Program-made: the position numbers and the translations under genes
Notes under the pieces: generated by a model
The model's input: the letters and a program-made list of their open reading frames with translations, nothing else
What the model was told of the DNA's origin: nothing
The model's database searches: none
Part shown: positions 1 through 6,095 of the stretch, piece by piece
Layout of the letters: every line of letters begins with the position of its first letter
Position numbering within the stretch: position 1 is the stretch's first letter
DNA from: Planctomycetes bacterium GWF2_50_10
GTDB taxonomy: Bacteria > Planctomycetota > Phycisphaerae > Sedimentisphaerales > GWF2-50-10
Assembly: GCA_001824635.1 (NCBI GenBank)
Contig: MHYB01000065.1
Location: 32,080-39,469, forward strand
Length of the DNA stretch: 7,390 bases
Direction of reading: 5' to 3'

Positions 1-54
1 GACGGGATAGATTGGCTGTTCGATATGGCGAAGGGCAAATTCGGTGAGAAGTAA
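1..54 (+). CDS. 3' end of an unidentified protein (partial, cut by window edge)
   Basis: An open frame runs from the first base to a TAA at 52-54 and gives a 17-residue C-terminus ending in DMAKGKFGEK. The tail is mixed charged and aromatic, with no motif that I recognise. It overlaps the next gene by 11 bases (44-54) in a different frame, an arrangement typical of co-transcribed, translationally coupled genes. I therefore infer that it is a real upstream gene in the same operon as the pseudopilin-like gene. Its function cannot be stated from this fragment. Confidence 0.5.
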   Translation, partial: DGIDWLFDMAKGKFGEK

Positions 55-829
55 GAAGGGTTTTAGCCTGATCGAACTGCTGGTGGTGATATTTGTCATT
101 GCACTGCTGATGGGGCTGCTTGCGCCCGCGCTGAGCAGTTCACGGTCGGGGGCCAAGGAAATAGTATGCAGGAATAATCTGAGGCAGTTGGCAATCGCCA
201 ATCACGGGTATGCGGGCGATAACGGGGGGAGGTATGTGCCGGGCGGGCCTGATGTTTTTGGCGATAATAAGCATAAGTGGTATGGGGTGCGGGAGAGTAC
301 GGCGGAGGAGTTTGATCATAAGAAGGGGCCGTTGGCTTCGTATATGCAGGGATCAAGGCTGGTGTGTCCGCAAGCGGTTTCTGTGAGGGAGTTATCGCCT
401 CTGGACGGGCAGTATGACAGCGGAAGCGGGGGGTATGGGTATAACGTGATGTATATCGGTTCGACGATGTGGATCAAGGGGCTTGAAGAGGAATTTGCGA
501 GGGAGAGCGTGAAGACGGGGGATGTAAGAAAGCCTGGCGAAACGGTGATGTTCGCGGATACGGTGATGGCGAGATTTGACGCGACGGGGGCGTATTATAC
601 CGAGTACTCTGTCGCGGAGGCGCGGTTTTTTGTAATCAAGGGGCAGATCGAGACTATACAGGATCCGGCGCCGTCGATACATTTTCGTCATAAGGGCAAG
701 GCACAGATCGGGTGGGCGGACGGGCATGCGGGGGCCCAGGTGATGGCACGGACGAAAGAGAAGACGAGTGAAAAGGCGGATGTGGGGTGGTTTGCGCCGC
801 TGGATAACAGTTTGTTTGATTTGAATTGA
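44..829 (+). CDS. Pseudopilin-like protein with type IV pilin N-terminus and H-X9-DG motif
   Basis: The 261-residue product begins with a short basic leader (MRSKKG) followed by F-S-L-I-E-L-L at residues 7-13 and a hydrophobic helix to about residue 30. This is the class III signal and N-methylation site of type IV pilins and type II secretion pseudopilins; prepilin peptidase would cut after Gly6, leaving Glu11 as Glu5 of the mature protein. Cys42 and the CP pair at 108-109 are at positions usual for this class. H216 followed by nine residues and D226-G227 is an exact H-X9-DG motif, and the end (GWFAPLDNSLFDL) is also characteristic. The family is hugely expanded in Planctomycetes and relatives; its exact role, probably an envelope or secretion-related surface protein, is not established. 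The start is GTG at 44, eight bases after AAGGG at 31-35. It overlaps the preceding gene by 11 bases. No clear terminator follows; a heptad repeat array begins nine bases after the stop. Confidence 0.93.
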   Translation: MRSKKGFSLIELLVVIFVIALLMGLLAPALSSSRSGAKEIVCRNNLRQLAIANHGYAGDNGGRYVPGGPDVFGDNKHKWYGVRESTAEEFDHKKGPLASYMQGSRLVCPQAVSVRELSPLDGQYDSGSGGYGYNVMYIGSTMWIKGLEEEFARESVKTGDVRKPGETVMFADTVMARFDATGAYYTEYSVAEARFFVIKGQIETIQDPAPSIHFRHKGKAQIGWADGHAGAQVMARTKEKTSEKADVGWFAPLDNSLFDLN

Positions 830-838
830 TGCGGATTG

Positions 839-866
839 TTACGCGTTACGGGTTGCGAGTTGCGAG
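839..866 (+). repeat. Tandem heptad array, 4 units of TTRCGNG
   Basis: Four adjacent 7-bp units lie here: TTACGCG, TTACGGG, TTGCGAG, TTGCGAG. They start nine bases after the pseudopilin stop codon and are preceded by ATTG. A second four-unit copy with the same consensus, also preceded by ATTG, lies at 2904-2931, ten bases after the next plus-strand stop codon. It resembles the short tandemly repeated repetitive sequences of 7 bp described in some cyanobacteria, but I infer no function. Confidence 0.75.
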
Positions 867-876
867 TAAAAAGTGA

Positions 877-911
877 ACGTCCAACATCCAACGTCGAACG
901 TTCAACTTCCA
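877..911 (+). repeat. Tandem heptad array, 5 units of ACNTCCA type
   Basis: Five consecutive 7-bp units lie here: ACGTCCA, ACATCCA, ACGTCGA, ACGTTCA, ACTTCCA. The unit differs from the TTRCGNG array ten bases upstream but has the same period, so the region carries two different heptad families side by side. The following stretch, about 919-970, holds loosely repeated AGGCGAA-like words (GGGCGAAT at 932, AGGCGAAC at 950) that may be a decayed third array. No coding potential is visible here. Confidence 0.72.
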
Positions 912-972
912 ATGAACGCGGAAGAGTGATAGGGCGAATAGGTGTGGACAGGCGAACAGTAAGTGGAAAATA

Positions 973-1107
973 GTGCTCTGTATAAACATTTTATCTCGCC
1001 CTTTCAGGGCTAATTTTTGGGTGGATATTGACCCAGGGCTGCGCTACACTTCACCCTGGGCTATCAAATTACACCCCTTCGGGGCTAACAATATTGGTAC
1101 AGAGCAC
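973..1107. mobile_element. 135-bp MITE/REP-like palindromic element
   Basis: The element is bounded by perfect 10-bp inverted repeats, GTGCTCTGTA at 973-982 and TACAGAGCAC at 1098-1107. Inside are three GC-rich stem-loops: GCCCT/AGGGC at 998-1010 with loop TTC; CCCAGGG at 1032-1038 with CCCTGGG at 1054-1060; and CCCC/GGGG at 1074-1084 with loop TTC. Nothing codes for a transposase; the short frame opening at 973 is only a readthrough of the repeat. From memory, sequences with this pattern of hairpins (CCTTTCAGGG, CCCAGGG/CCCTGGG, CCCCTTCGGGG) recur in many unrelated bacterial genomes, but I could not check this. No target-site duplication is obvious. The right end lies four bases before the -35 box proposed for the glycosyltransferase gene. 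Confidence 0.7.
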
Positions 1108-1111
1108 GGAG

Positions 1112-1140
1112 TTGCGGGGGGAGGGGGTTGGGGTTATACT
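1112..1140 (+). promoter_or_regulatory. Candidate sigma70-type promoter of the glycosyltransferase gene
   Basis: TTGCGG at 1112-1117 and TATACT at 1135-1140 are separated by exactly 17 bases. The -10 box matches TATAAT at five of six positions, the -35 only in its TTG half. Transcription would begin near 1147, almost at the Shine-Dalgarno AAGGAG (1149-1154), giving a very short leader before the ATG at 1163. The call rests on motif and position only. Confidence 0.45.
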
Positions 1141-1162
1141 TTGGCTATAAGGAGATATTATT

Positions 1163-2893
1163 ATGGCCAGGGTGGCAAGTCATATTACGCATGAGTCGGC
1201 GAGGAAGATGGGCGGCATAGGGGCGGTGCTCAACGGGCTTTGCAGTACGCATGCTTATAAGAATCATTTCGATAAGACTCTGTTTTACGGGCCTTATTTT
1301 GAGTTCGGGGCGGAATTCGCGGCGGATTTTGGCAAGGAAGGACAGGTGCTGTTTTCGAGCAAGCATAATTTTGACCGCGGCGATTGGGGGACGGTGTTCG
1401 GGGGTATAGTCCGCGATTACGGGGTGGATATAATCTACGGCAAAAGGACGGTGACGAGCGACTTCGACGCAAATAAGCAGAATGTCGTGGATGTGGTAAA
1501 CGTAAGCATAAACAAGATCAATCCGCACGCGGTGACGCGATTCAAATACAAGCTGTGGCAGAATTTCGCGATAAGGTCCGATCAGTTCGAGGGTGACTGG
1601 GATTATGAGCAGTATCTGCGGATAGCGATACCTTACGTTGAGATCGTGGACAAGCTTTATGGCGGCTCGAACGAGTTCACTCATTTTTCTCATGAATATA
1701 TGGGGATGGCTTCGTGTTTGGCGGTTGTGCTGGCGGAGCGCGAGGATAAGACGGTGTTCGTTGCGCATGAGGTATCGCCGGCGAGGGCGGTGGTTGAGAA
1801 TACGGCTGGGGTGGATATTACGTTTTATAATTTGATGAAGCAGGCGGGCCAGAAGGAGTCGCTGGAGGAGGTATTCGGGTCGCAGCAGAAAAATGCGCGT
1901 TGCGAACTGGTGAAGAAGGCGGCGCTTCTGGACAGGATATACGCGGTGAGCGATCTGGTGAAGGCGGAGTACCTGTTCCTTTTGCCGGAAGCGGATGCGG
2001 GGAAGGTGCGGGTGGTTTATAACGGCGTCAGCGCTCGGCCCGTAACGGCTGAGCACAAGGCGGCGAGCAGGGCGAGGATAGAGGCGTATGTTGATAATCT
2101 GCTCAACTATACGCCGGATGTGGTGTTTACGCATGTTACGAGGCTGGTGCCGAGCAAGGGGCTTTGGCGCGATATCGCGATGCTTTCTTATATGGACAGC
2201 CTGTTCGACGGGGCCAATCTCAAGGGGGCGTATATACTGGTTTCGACGCTTATCGCGACGGGCAGGCCCGCGGCGGATACGGCGAGGATGGAAAAGGAAT
2301 ACGGCTGGCCTGTGCTGCATAGGAAGGGGTGGCCGGACCTGACGGGCAGCGAAGAAGAAATTTACGAGCAGGTGGAGCTTTTTAATTCGCGGTCGAGGGC
2401 GATCAAGTGCGTGTTTATAAACCAGTTCGGGTTCGACAGGACGACTTGCGGGCTGCGGGTGCCTGCGGATATGGATCTTTCCGATCTGCGGATAGGGTCT
2501 GATGCGGAACTTGGGTTTTCGACGTATGAGCCTTTCGGGATCGCGCAGGTAGAGACGGTGCCGTTTGGCGGCATGGCGGTGCTTTCATCATCGTGCGGAT
2601 GCGCGTATCTGCTGGAGAAGGCGTTTGAGGTTTGCCCGGCTAAGCCTTTTAAGATCGTGGATTTTATTTCAGCGGGCGCGGCGATGACCGGCCCAGAGCT
2701 TAAAGCTATCACCAAAGAGCAGCGTGATATTCTTGAAAGGCAACTGCTTTCTAAAGCGGCAGGGGAGATATTCGGGATGCTGCCACTGACGGCGAAGATG
2801 AAGAGCCAGTATCTTTCGGCTGCGCAGGAATTCGGGCCTTTGATCAGCTGGGAGAATGTGGTGAGGGATTATTTCCTTGTGAATCTGCCGTGA
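1163..2893 (+). CDS. GT-B glycosyltransferase, glycogen/starch synthase-like
   Basis: This is a 576-residue cytoplasmic protein with the two-domain GT-B layout. KMGGIGAV (15-22) corresponds to the K-x-G-G-x-G nucleotide-sugar loop at the N-terminus of glycogen and starch synthases. SHEYMGMA (176-183) and AHEVSPARAVVE (201-212) lie where the N-domain active-site loop is expected. In the C-domain, R327 and K332 in the TRLVPSKG stretch match the phosphate-binding R and K of retaining GT-B enzymes, and E456 and E464 in YEPFGIAQVE form the E-X7-E motif. The sequence is not a standard GlgA: the E-X7-E region reads YEPFGIAQVE rather than the usual EPCGL form, and about 576 residues is longer than the roughly 480 of GlgA. 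Glucan elongation from a nucleotide-glucose donor is the best guess; another retaining glucosyltransferase is possible. ATG at 1163 is preceded by AAGGAG at 1149-1154, eight bases away. It is apparently transcribed alone. Confidence 0.8.
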   Translation: MARVASHITHESARKMGGIGAVLNGLCSTHAYKNHFDKTLFYGPYFEFGAEFAADFGKEGQVLFSSKHNFDRGDWGTVFGGIVRDYGVDIIYGKRTVTSDFDANKQNVVDVVNVSINKINPHAVTRFKYKLWQNFAIRSDQFEGDWDYEQYLRIAIPYVEIVDKLYGGSNEFTHFSHEYMGMASCLAVVLAEREDKTVFVAHEVSPARAVVENTAGVDITFYNLMKQAGQKESLEEVFGSQQKNARCELVKKAALLDRIYAVSDLVKAEYLFLLPEADAGKVRVVYNGVSARPVTAEHKAASRARIEAYVDNLLNYTPDVVFTHVTRLVPSKGLWRDIAMLSYMDSLFDGANLKGAYILVSTLIATGRPAADTARMEKEYGWPVLHRKGWPDLTGSEEEIYEQVELFNSRSRAIKCVFINQFGFDRTTCGLRVPADMDLSDLRIGSDAELGFSTYEPFGIAQVETVPFGGMAVLSSSCGCAYLLEKAFEVCPAKPFKIVDFISAGAAMTGPELKAITKEQRDILERQLLSKAAGEIFGMLPLTAKMKSQYLSAAQEFGPLISWENVVRDYFLVNLP

Positions 2894-2903
2894 GAGGGAA
2901 TTG

Positions 2904-2931
2904 TTGCGGGTTACGTGTTACGGGTTGCGGG
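2904..2931 (+). repeat. Second copy of the TTRCGNG heptad array
   Basis: Four units lie here: TTGCGGG, TTACGTG, TTACGGG, TTGCGGG. They begin ten bases after the glycosyltransferase stop codon, in the same orientation relative to the upstream gene as the array at 839-866. The remaining gap to the convergent gene end at 3007 has no good terminator; there is only a 4-bp stem GTGC/GCAC at 2974-2987 followed by a TTTT run on the plus strand. Confidence 0.72.
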
Positions 2932-3006
2932 TTTTGAAAACAAAGGTGCTGCATGATGTGTTTGGATATTGTAGTGCTTCAATGCACAATGTTTTATAAA
3001 GGCAAT

Positions 3007-4173
3007 TTACTTTTCTGCAACGGCTATCATGCTGTCTGTCAGGGTATATAGCCAGTCCAACCTTGGCTCATCTTTATCGGTCGGAAAAAATTCGCTCCAG
3101 ATACAAAATACAATGCTTGTATCATTTCTCTTTGCAATGCCTGCCCAGCCGACCATATTATAATGCTTGTGGAAAGGTCTGATCCACAAGCTACTTCCAC
3201 CTTTGCCGAGGCATTTATATCCAGCTGCCTTGGATTCAGGTGCAAAATCCCTTTCGATTCCGTTCAAGAATTCCAGTACCCTTTTGCTCACAGCAGGATT
3301 TATCATTTTCTCAGTGCAGAGCAGCTCATAATACTGTGCCATCCCACGTGCTGTTGCATGCTGTGGATACAAATTGCCTGCCTTCTGTGATTCGGAAAAA
3401 ACCCGTTTGTCCAGGAATTTGTCTAATATACCAGGCTCAGGCAATACTTTTTGGCTCACCTCGTTTATTCCAAGCTGCTTTGGGAGTGAATTAATTTTGT
3501 CATACCCGAATTTCGCCGCAAGCGCATTTGTCGCGTCATTATCACTTATGGCAATCATCATGTACATAGCTTTGCTAACAGGCCAATTTTCCGGGGGCTT
3601 CCCAGCCCTTTTGATGGCAACAGCTTCGTTAAAATCAACTCTGCCTTGCTCAGCTTCTTTTATGATCTCCAGCAAAACAAACACCTTTACCATGCTAGCC
3701 ATGCATGCCGGTTCATCTGAGCGGTACTCCACAATTTTTTGGGTCTCAAGATTTTTGGCATAGAAACCCAGCTGTCCGGGGTATTTCTTTGCCAGCTTCA
3801 GCAGCTCGCTCTCTGTTTTAGCAACAAATATTTCATTGTCATCGCCTGCTTTACATATCCGCAGAATCCGTCCTTCCTGTTTTTCGATTTGTCGTTCTAC
3901 GCCGTTGAGCTTATATTTAACCTTGAGTGTTTTTACAGCCCCGAAAATAGGGTCGCCTGCGAGTTCGTTTGATACTCGAATTATTAGTTTATTATTATCA
4001 ACTTTACTTTTGACCTGTTTAGTTACATCTATCCAGTTGGCATCTGCTCCGTATTGTGCAGTTATGATCTGCAGATCATTTGGGTCAGGCCCGTCTTTTG
4101 TGCATCCGCTCATAATGGCGATCAACGAACTAATTATTAGAATGATTTTCACATGGCTTTTCTTATTAGGCAT
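3007..4173 (-). CDS. Lipoprotein with DUF3395-like domain and class A beta-lactamase-like serine hydrolase domain
   Basis: From ATG at 4173 the product has 388 residues. MPNKK, a hydrophobic stretch and I-M-S-G-C with Cys24 form a lipoprotein signal, so the protein is probably exported and lipid-anchored. Residues about 34-108 (AQYGADANWIDVT, NELAGDPIFG, VKTLKVKYKLNG) resemble the domain known as DUF3395, also found at the C-terminus of eukaryotic DNAJC11. The rest is a class A beta-lactamase / D-Ala-D-Ala peptidase fold: S160-M-V-K163 is the S-x-x-K nucleophile motif, S210-D-N212 the second motif, and K324-G-G326 replaces the usual K-T-G. A clear omega-loop E-x-x-L-N is not seen, so true beta-lactamase activity is doubtful; peptidase, esterase or a peptidoglycan-binding role are alternatives. 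An upstream TTG at 4209 (400 residues) is possible, but it would add residues before the signal peptide. Base composition, sampled by eye, is near 40-45% GC against about 60% in the neighbours. Confidence 0.8.
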   Translation of the reverse strand: MPNKKSHVKIILIISSLIAIMSGCTKDGPDPNDLQIITAQYGADANWIDVTKQVKSKVDNNKLIIRVSNELAGDPIFGAVKTLKVKYKLNGVERQIEKQEGRILRICKAGDDNEIFVAKTESELLKLAKKYPGQLGFYAKNLETQKIVEYRSDEPACMASMVKVFVLLEIIKEAEQGRVDFNEAVAIKRAGKPPENWPVSKAMYMMIAISDNDATNALAAKFGYDKINSLPKQLGINEVSQKVLPEPGILDKFLDKRVFSESQKAGNLYPQHATARGMAQYYELLCTEKMINPAVSKRVLEFLNGIERDFAPESKAAGYKCLGKGGSSLWIRPFHKHYNMVGWAGIAKRNDTSIVFCIWSEFFPTDKDEPRLDWLYTLTDSMIAVAEK

Positions 4174-4263
4174 TGTTGATAGTATGAACAAAGAATGCAC
4201 GGATTGCAAGAATTTCCCTGTTCACAGTTCGGTCGTCCGCAATATTTCTTTGCGTTATTGAGG

Positions 4264-4292
4264 AAATAAAAACACCCACAGGATTGTGGGTG
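4264..4292 (-). terminator. Rho-independent terminator of the flagellar cluster
   Basis: Reading the minus strand, CACCCACA (4292-4285) and TGTGGGTG (4280-4273) form a perfect 8-bp stem with a 4-base loop, followed at once by TTTTT, A, TTT. It begins 28 bases after the fliA stop codon and marks the end of the merR-flgB-flhG-fliA transcript. It also separates that transcript from the AT-rich lipoprotein gene further along the same strand. No U-tract follows the hairpin on the plus strand. Confidence 0.92.
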
Positions 4293-4320
4293 CTTGGGTG
4301 GTTCGAAACGAGTATTTGGA

Positions 4321-5103
4321 TTATTCGCTGATGGCGAATTCGCGTTTGCGGGTGTAGAGCTGGGATTTTAGCCTGGCTACTACAGAGGAATGCATCTGGG
4401 AGACGCGGGATTCTGAGAGGTCGAGGGTGGCGCCGATCTCTTTCATGGTCATTTCTTCATAGTAATAGAGCACGACAATGAGGCGTTCGGCGCGGGTTAA
4501 GCCTTTGGTGAGCAGTCCTTTGAGGTCGCGCTTCTGTGTTTCGATAATGGGGTCTTCGCTTCGCTGGTCTTCGATGATATCGATCTCGCGGATGTCTTTA
4601 TCGCCATCGCCATCTGCGTATTTGTTATTGAGAGAGACGAGGCCTATCGCGCTGGCATCTCGCTGGAGACGTGAAAAATCGCTCATGTTCAGATTAAGCT
4701 CCTTGGCGCACTCCTTGTCTGTCGGGGATCGGCCAAGGTGGGCTGTGAGGACGCGGGTAGCGTTATCGAGCTGATGCGCTCGTGAGCGGACAAGACGGGG
4801 TACCCAGTCCATGCCGCGGAGTTCATCGAGAATGGCGCCGCGGATACGGGGAGTGCAGTAGGTTTCAAATTTCACGCCGCGATCCTGGTCGAAGGCGTTG
4901 ATAGCGTCCATAAGGCCGAAAATACCGGCGGAGATGAGATCGTCAAGTTCTACTTTGTCGGGCAATTTGGCGTAAATGTGCTCGGCGGTGTACTTGACGA
5001 TGTGGAGATAGTGCTCCATAAGGATGTTACGGAGTTCTTCCGATTTGTTTTTCCGATACTTTTCCCATACCTGGGAAACGTTCGGATGCGGATTACTTTT
5101 CAT
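4321..5103 (-). CDS. fliA: RNA polymerase sigma factor FliA/WhiG type (sigma28)
   Basis: The 260-residue product has the usual length of FliA-type sigma factors. Region 2 runs from about residue 25 to 103, with D54-D-L-I-S-A-G-IFGLMDAINAFD (core-binding and -10 recognition) and FETYCTPRIRGAILDELR followed by MDWVPR at 98-103, the hallmark of sigma28. Region 3 (about 104-150) has GRSPTDKECAKEL. Region 4 (about 196-248) holds LTRAERLIVVLYYYEEMTMKEI and a helix-turn-helix at 218-240 ending in ESRVSQMHSS, which reads the -35 box. Residues 160-190 are an acidic linker. It should direct RNA polymerase to late flagellar and chemotaxis promoters. The ATG at 5103 follows a good Shine-Dalgarno, GGGAGGT. 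It is the last gene of the cluster, 106 bases after flhG, with its own sigma28 promoter in that gap. No anti-sigma factor FlgM gene is in view. Confidence 0.96.
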   Translation of the reverse strand: MKSNPHPNVSQVWEKYRKNKSEELRNILMEHYLHIVKYTAEHIYAKLPDKVELDDLISAGIFGLMDAINAFDQDRGVKFETYCTPRIRGAILDELRGMDWVPRLVRSRAHQLDNATRVLTAHLGRSPTDKECAKELNLNMSDFSRLQRDASAIGLVSLNNKYADGDGDKDIREIDIIEDQRSEDPIIETQKRDLKGLLTKGLTRAERLIVVLYYYEEMTMKEIGATLDLSESRVSQMHSSVVARLKSQLYTRKREFAISE

Positions 5104-5170
5104 CTTTTACCTCCCTGCCTAACTTCATCAAGAACGCCAATCCATAGCGGTCCAGCCAAAAGACTAGAGA

Positions 5171-5195
5171 CGCCCGGTAATAGTATTATCGGGCG
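5171..5195. promoter_or_regulatory. 25-bp near-perfect palindrome in the fliA leader
   Basis: CGCCCG (5171-5176) and CGGGCG (5190-5195) flank TAATA and TATTA around a central base, with one mismatched pair between the two blocks. On the minus strand it follows the flhG stop by 14 bases and covers the -10 box of the sigma28 promoter. There is no T-tract directly behind it, so it is not a standard terminator. In mRNA read through from flhG it would form a strong hairpin; as DNA it could be an operator on the fliA promoter. Either role is inference. Confidence 0.6.
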
Positions 5196-5212
5196 AATGG
5201 GACAAAACTTTA
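5186..5212 (-). promoter_or_regulatory. Sigma28 (FliA-dependent) promoter reading into fliA
   Basis: On the minus strand TAAAGTTT (5212-5205) and CCCGATAA (5193-5186) are separated by exactly 11 bases. The enterobacterial sigma28 consensus is TAAAGTTT-N11-GCCGATAA, so 15 of 16 positions match with ideal spacing. Transcription should start near 5179, about 75 bases before the fliA ATG. The first three bases of the -35 box are the flhG stop codon TAA. The gene directly downstream encodes the sigma factor that reads this element, so positive autoregulation follows. Confidence 0.85.
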
Positions 5213-6094
5213 TAAAAACCAATTAACTACGCGTCGGAAAAAACCGACATTATCAATTTTAGCCGCTGAGCAGCGGGCCAATTTCGAGGCCAGTGCGATA
5301 ATAGCCGAACTAATATGAGACCTTGGGAATGCCAGGACGACGGGTTTTCTGAGCTTTACAGCGTCCGATAACTTTTGGTCGCGCAGCAAAATTCCACCCT
5401 CATACACATGAGTTCCGAGGAAACGCCTGGTGACCTGTGCTATCTGCTGGTAAACGCGCTTGCCCTCGGCGAATGTATCGGCCATGTTGATGACGAGGCT
5501 GATTCGCCCGCCGTATTCATGGCCCACAAGCACCTTTATCATTGCATAAGCATCCGTCATGGCTGTGGGTTCAGGCGTTGTGACTACGAGGCAATAATCG
5601 CTTGCGAGGCAGAAAGCGGTAACCGAGCGAGTCATGCCAGCGGCAGTATCTATAACAATCGCATCGGCGTTTTCCTGGAGCTTTGAAAGATCATCGAGGA
5701 TACGCTGACGCTGGAAAGTACCTAGTTCGGAGAGGCTTTCGAGGCCTGAGGCACCGCAGATGACTTCAATGCCGGCTGGGCCGGTCTGGGTGACTTCTTC
5801 AATGGTGCGGAGGCCTGAAATTACATGGCCGATATTGTAGCGGCTATTTATGTTGAGCAGCACGTCAAGATTTGCGAGACTGAAATCCGCGTCAAGGAGG
5901 ACGACCTTTTTGTTCGAGGCTGCAAGGCAGATGGCGAGGTTGGCGGCAATATTGCTTTTGCCTACGCCGCCTTTGCCGCTTGTGATGGCATAGACAACGG
6001 ATCCTGCCTTAGGGACGGAAATTTTAGGCGCAGAGCCTTCGACGGCGGAGGTATCCTGAGACATCGCATTTTGAAGGTTGACTGTTACCATCAT
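5210..6094 (-). CDS. flhG: MinD-like ATPase FlhG (FleN/YlxH), flagellar number regulator
   Basis: The 294-residue ParA/MinD-type ATPase carries the deviant Walker A motif GKGGVGKS (40-47), the switch I stretch LLDADFSLANLDVL (66-79) typical of FlhG/MinD, and the Walker B-like VIDTAAG (147-153). TTPEPTAMTDAYAMIK (172-187) is strongly FlhG-like. The last residues, GFFRRVVNWFL (284-294), look like an amphipathic membrane-targeting helix. FlhG acts with the GTPase FlhF to set number and place of flagella by cycling between ATP-bound membrane dimers and cytoplasmic monomers; in some bacteria it also restrains flagellar transcription. About 30 residues precede the ATPase core, where an FlhF-activating segment would lie, although no DQAxxLR motif is apparent. 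The start ATG at 6094 is one base after the flgB stop, implying coupled translation; the adjacent ATG at 6091 is equally possible. The stop codon overlaps the fliA promoter. Confidence 0.92.
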   Translation of the reverse strand: MMVTVNLQNAMSQDTSAVEGSAPKISVPKAGSVVYAITSGKGGVGKSNIAANLAICLAASNKKVVLLDADFSLANLDVLLNINSRYNIGHVISGLRTIEEVTQTGPAGIEVICGASGLESLSELGTFQRQRILDDLSKLQENADAIVIDTAAGMTRSVTAFCLASDYCLVVTTPEPTAMTDAYAMIKVLVGHEYGGRISLVINMADTFAEGKRVYQQIAQVTRRFLGTHVYEGGILLRDQKLSDAVKLRKPVVLAFPRSHISSAIIALASKLARCSAAKIDNVGFFRRVVNWFL

Positions 6095-6095
6095 T

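Noticed and set aside
973..1194. 73-residue plus-strand frame starting at the terminal repeat
   Set aside because: It merely reads through the palindromic element and the promoter region of the next gene, has no Shine-Dalgarno and overlaps the glycosyltransferase start.
1145..2320. 391-residue minus-strand open frame opposite the glycosyltransferase
   Set aside because: The product is dominated by Arg, His, Pro and Ile with no family features, as expected for the complement of a G-rich gene, and the plus-strand protein has convincing GT-B motifs.
2974..2995. Possible terminator between the convergent genes
   Set aside because: The stem is only 4 bp (GTGC/GCAC) with a six-base loop; the TTTT run follows at a distance. 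Too weak to annotate.
5104..5170. Riboswitch in the fliA leader (cyclic-di-GMP type considered)
   Set aside because: No conserved core of a known riboswitch class was recognised; only the palindrome and the Shine-Dalgarno are evident.
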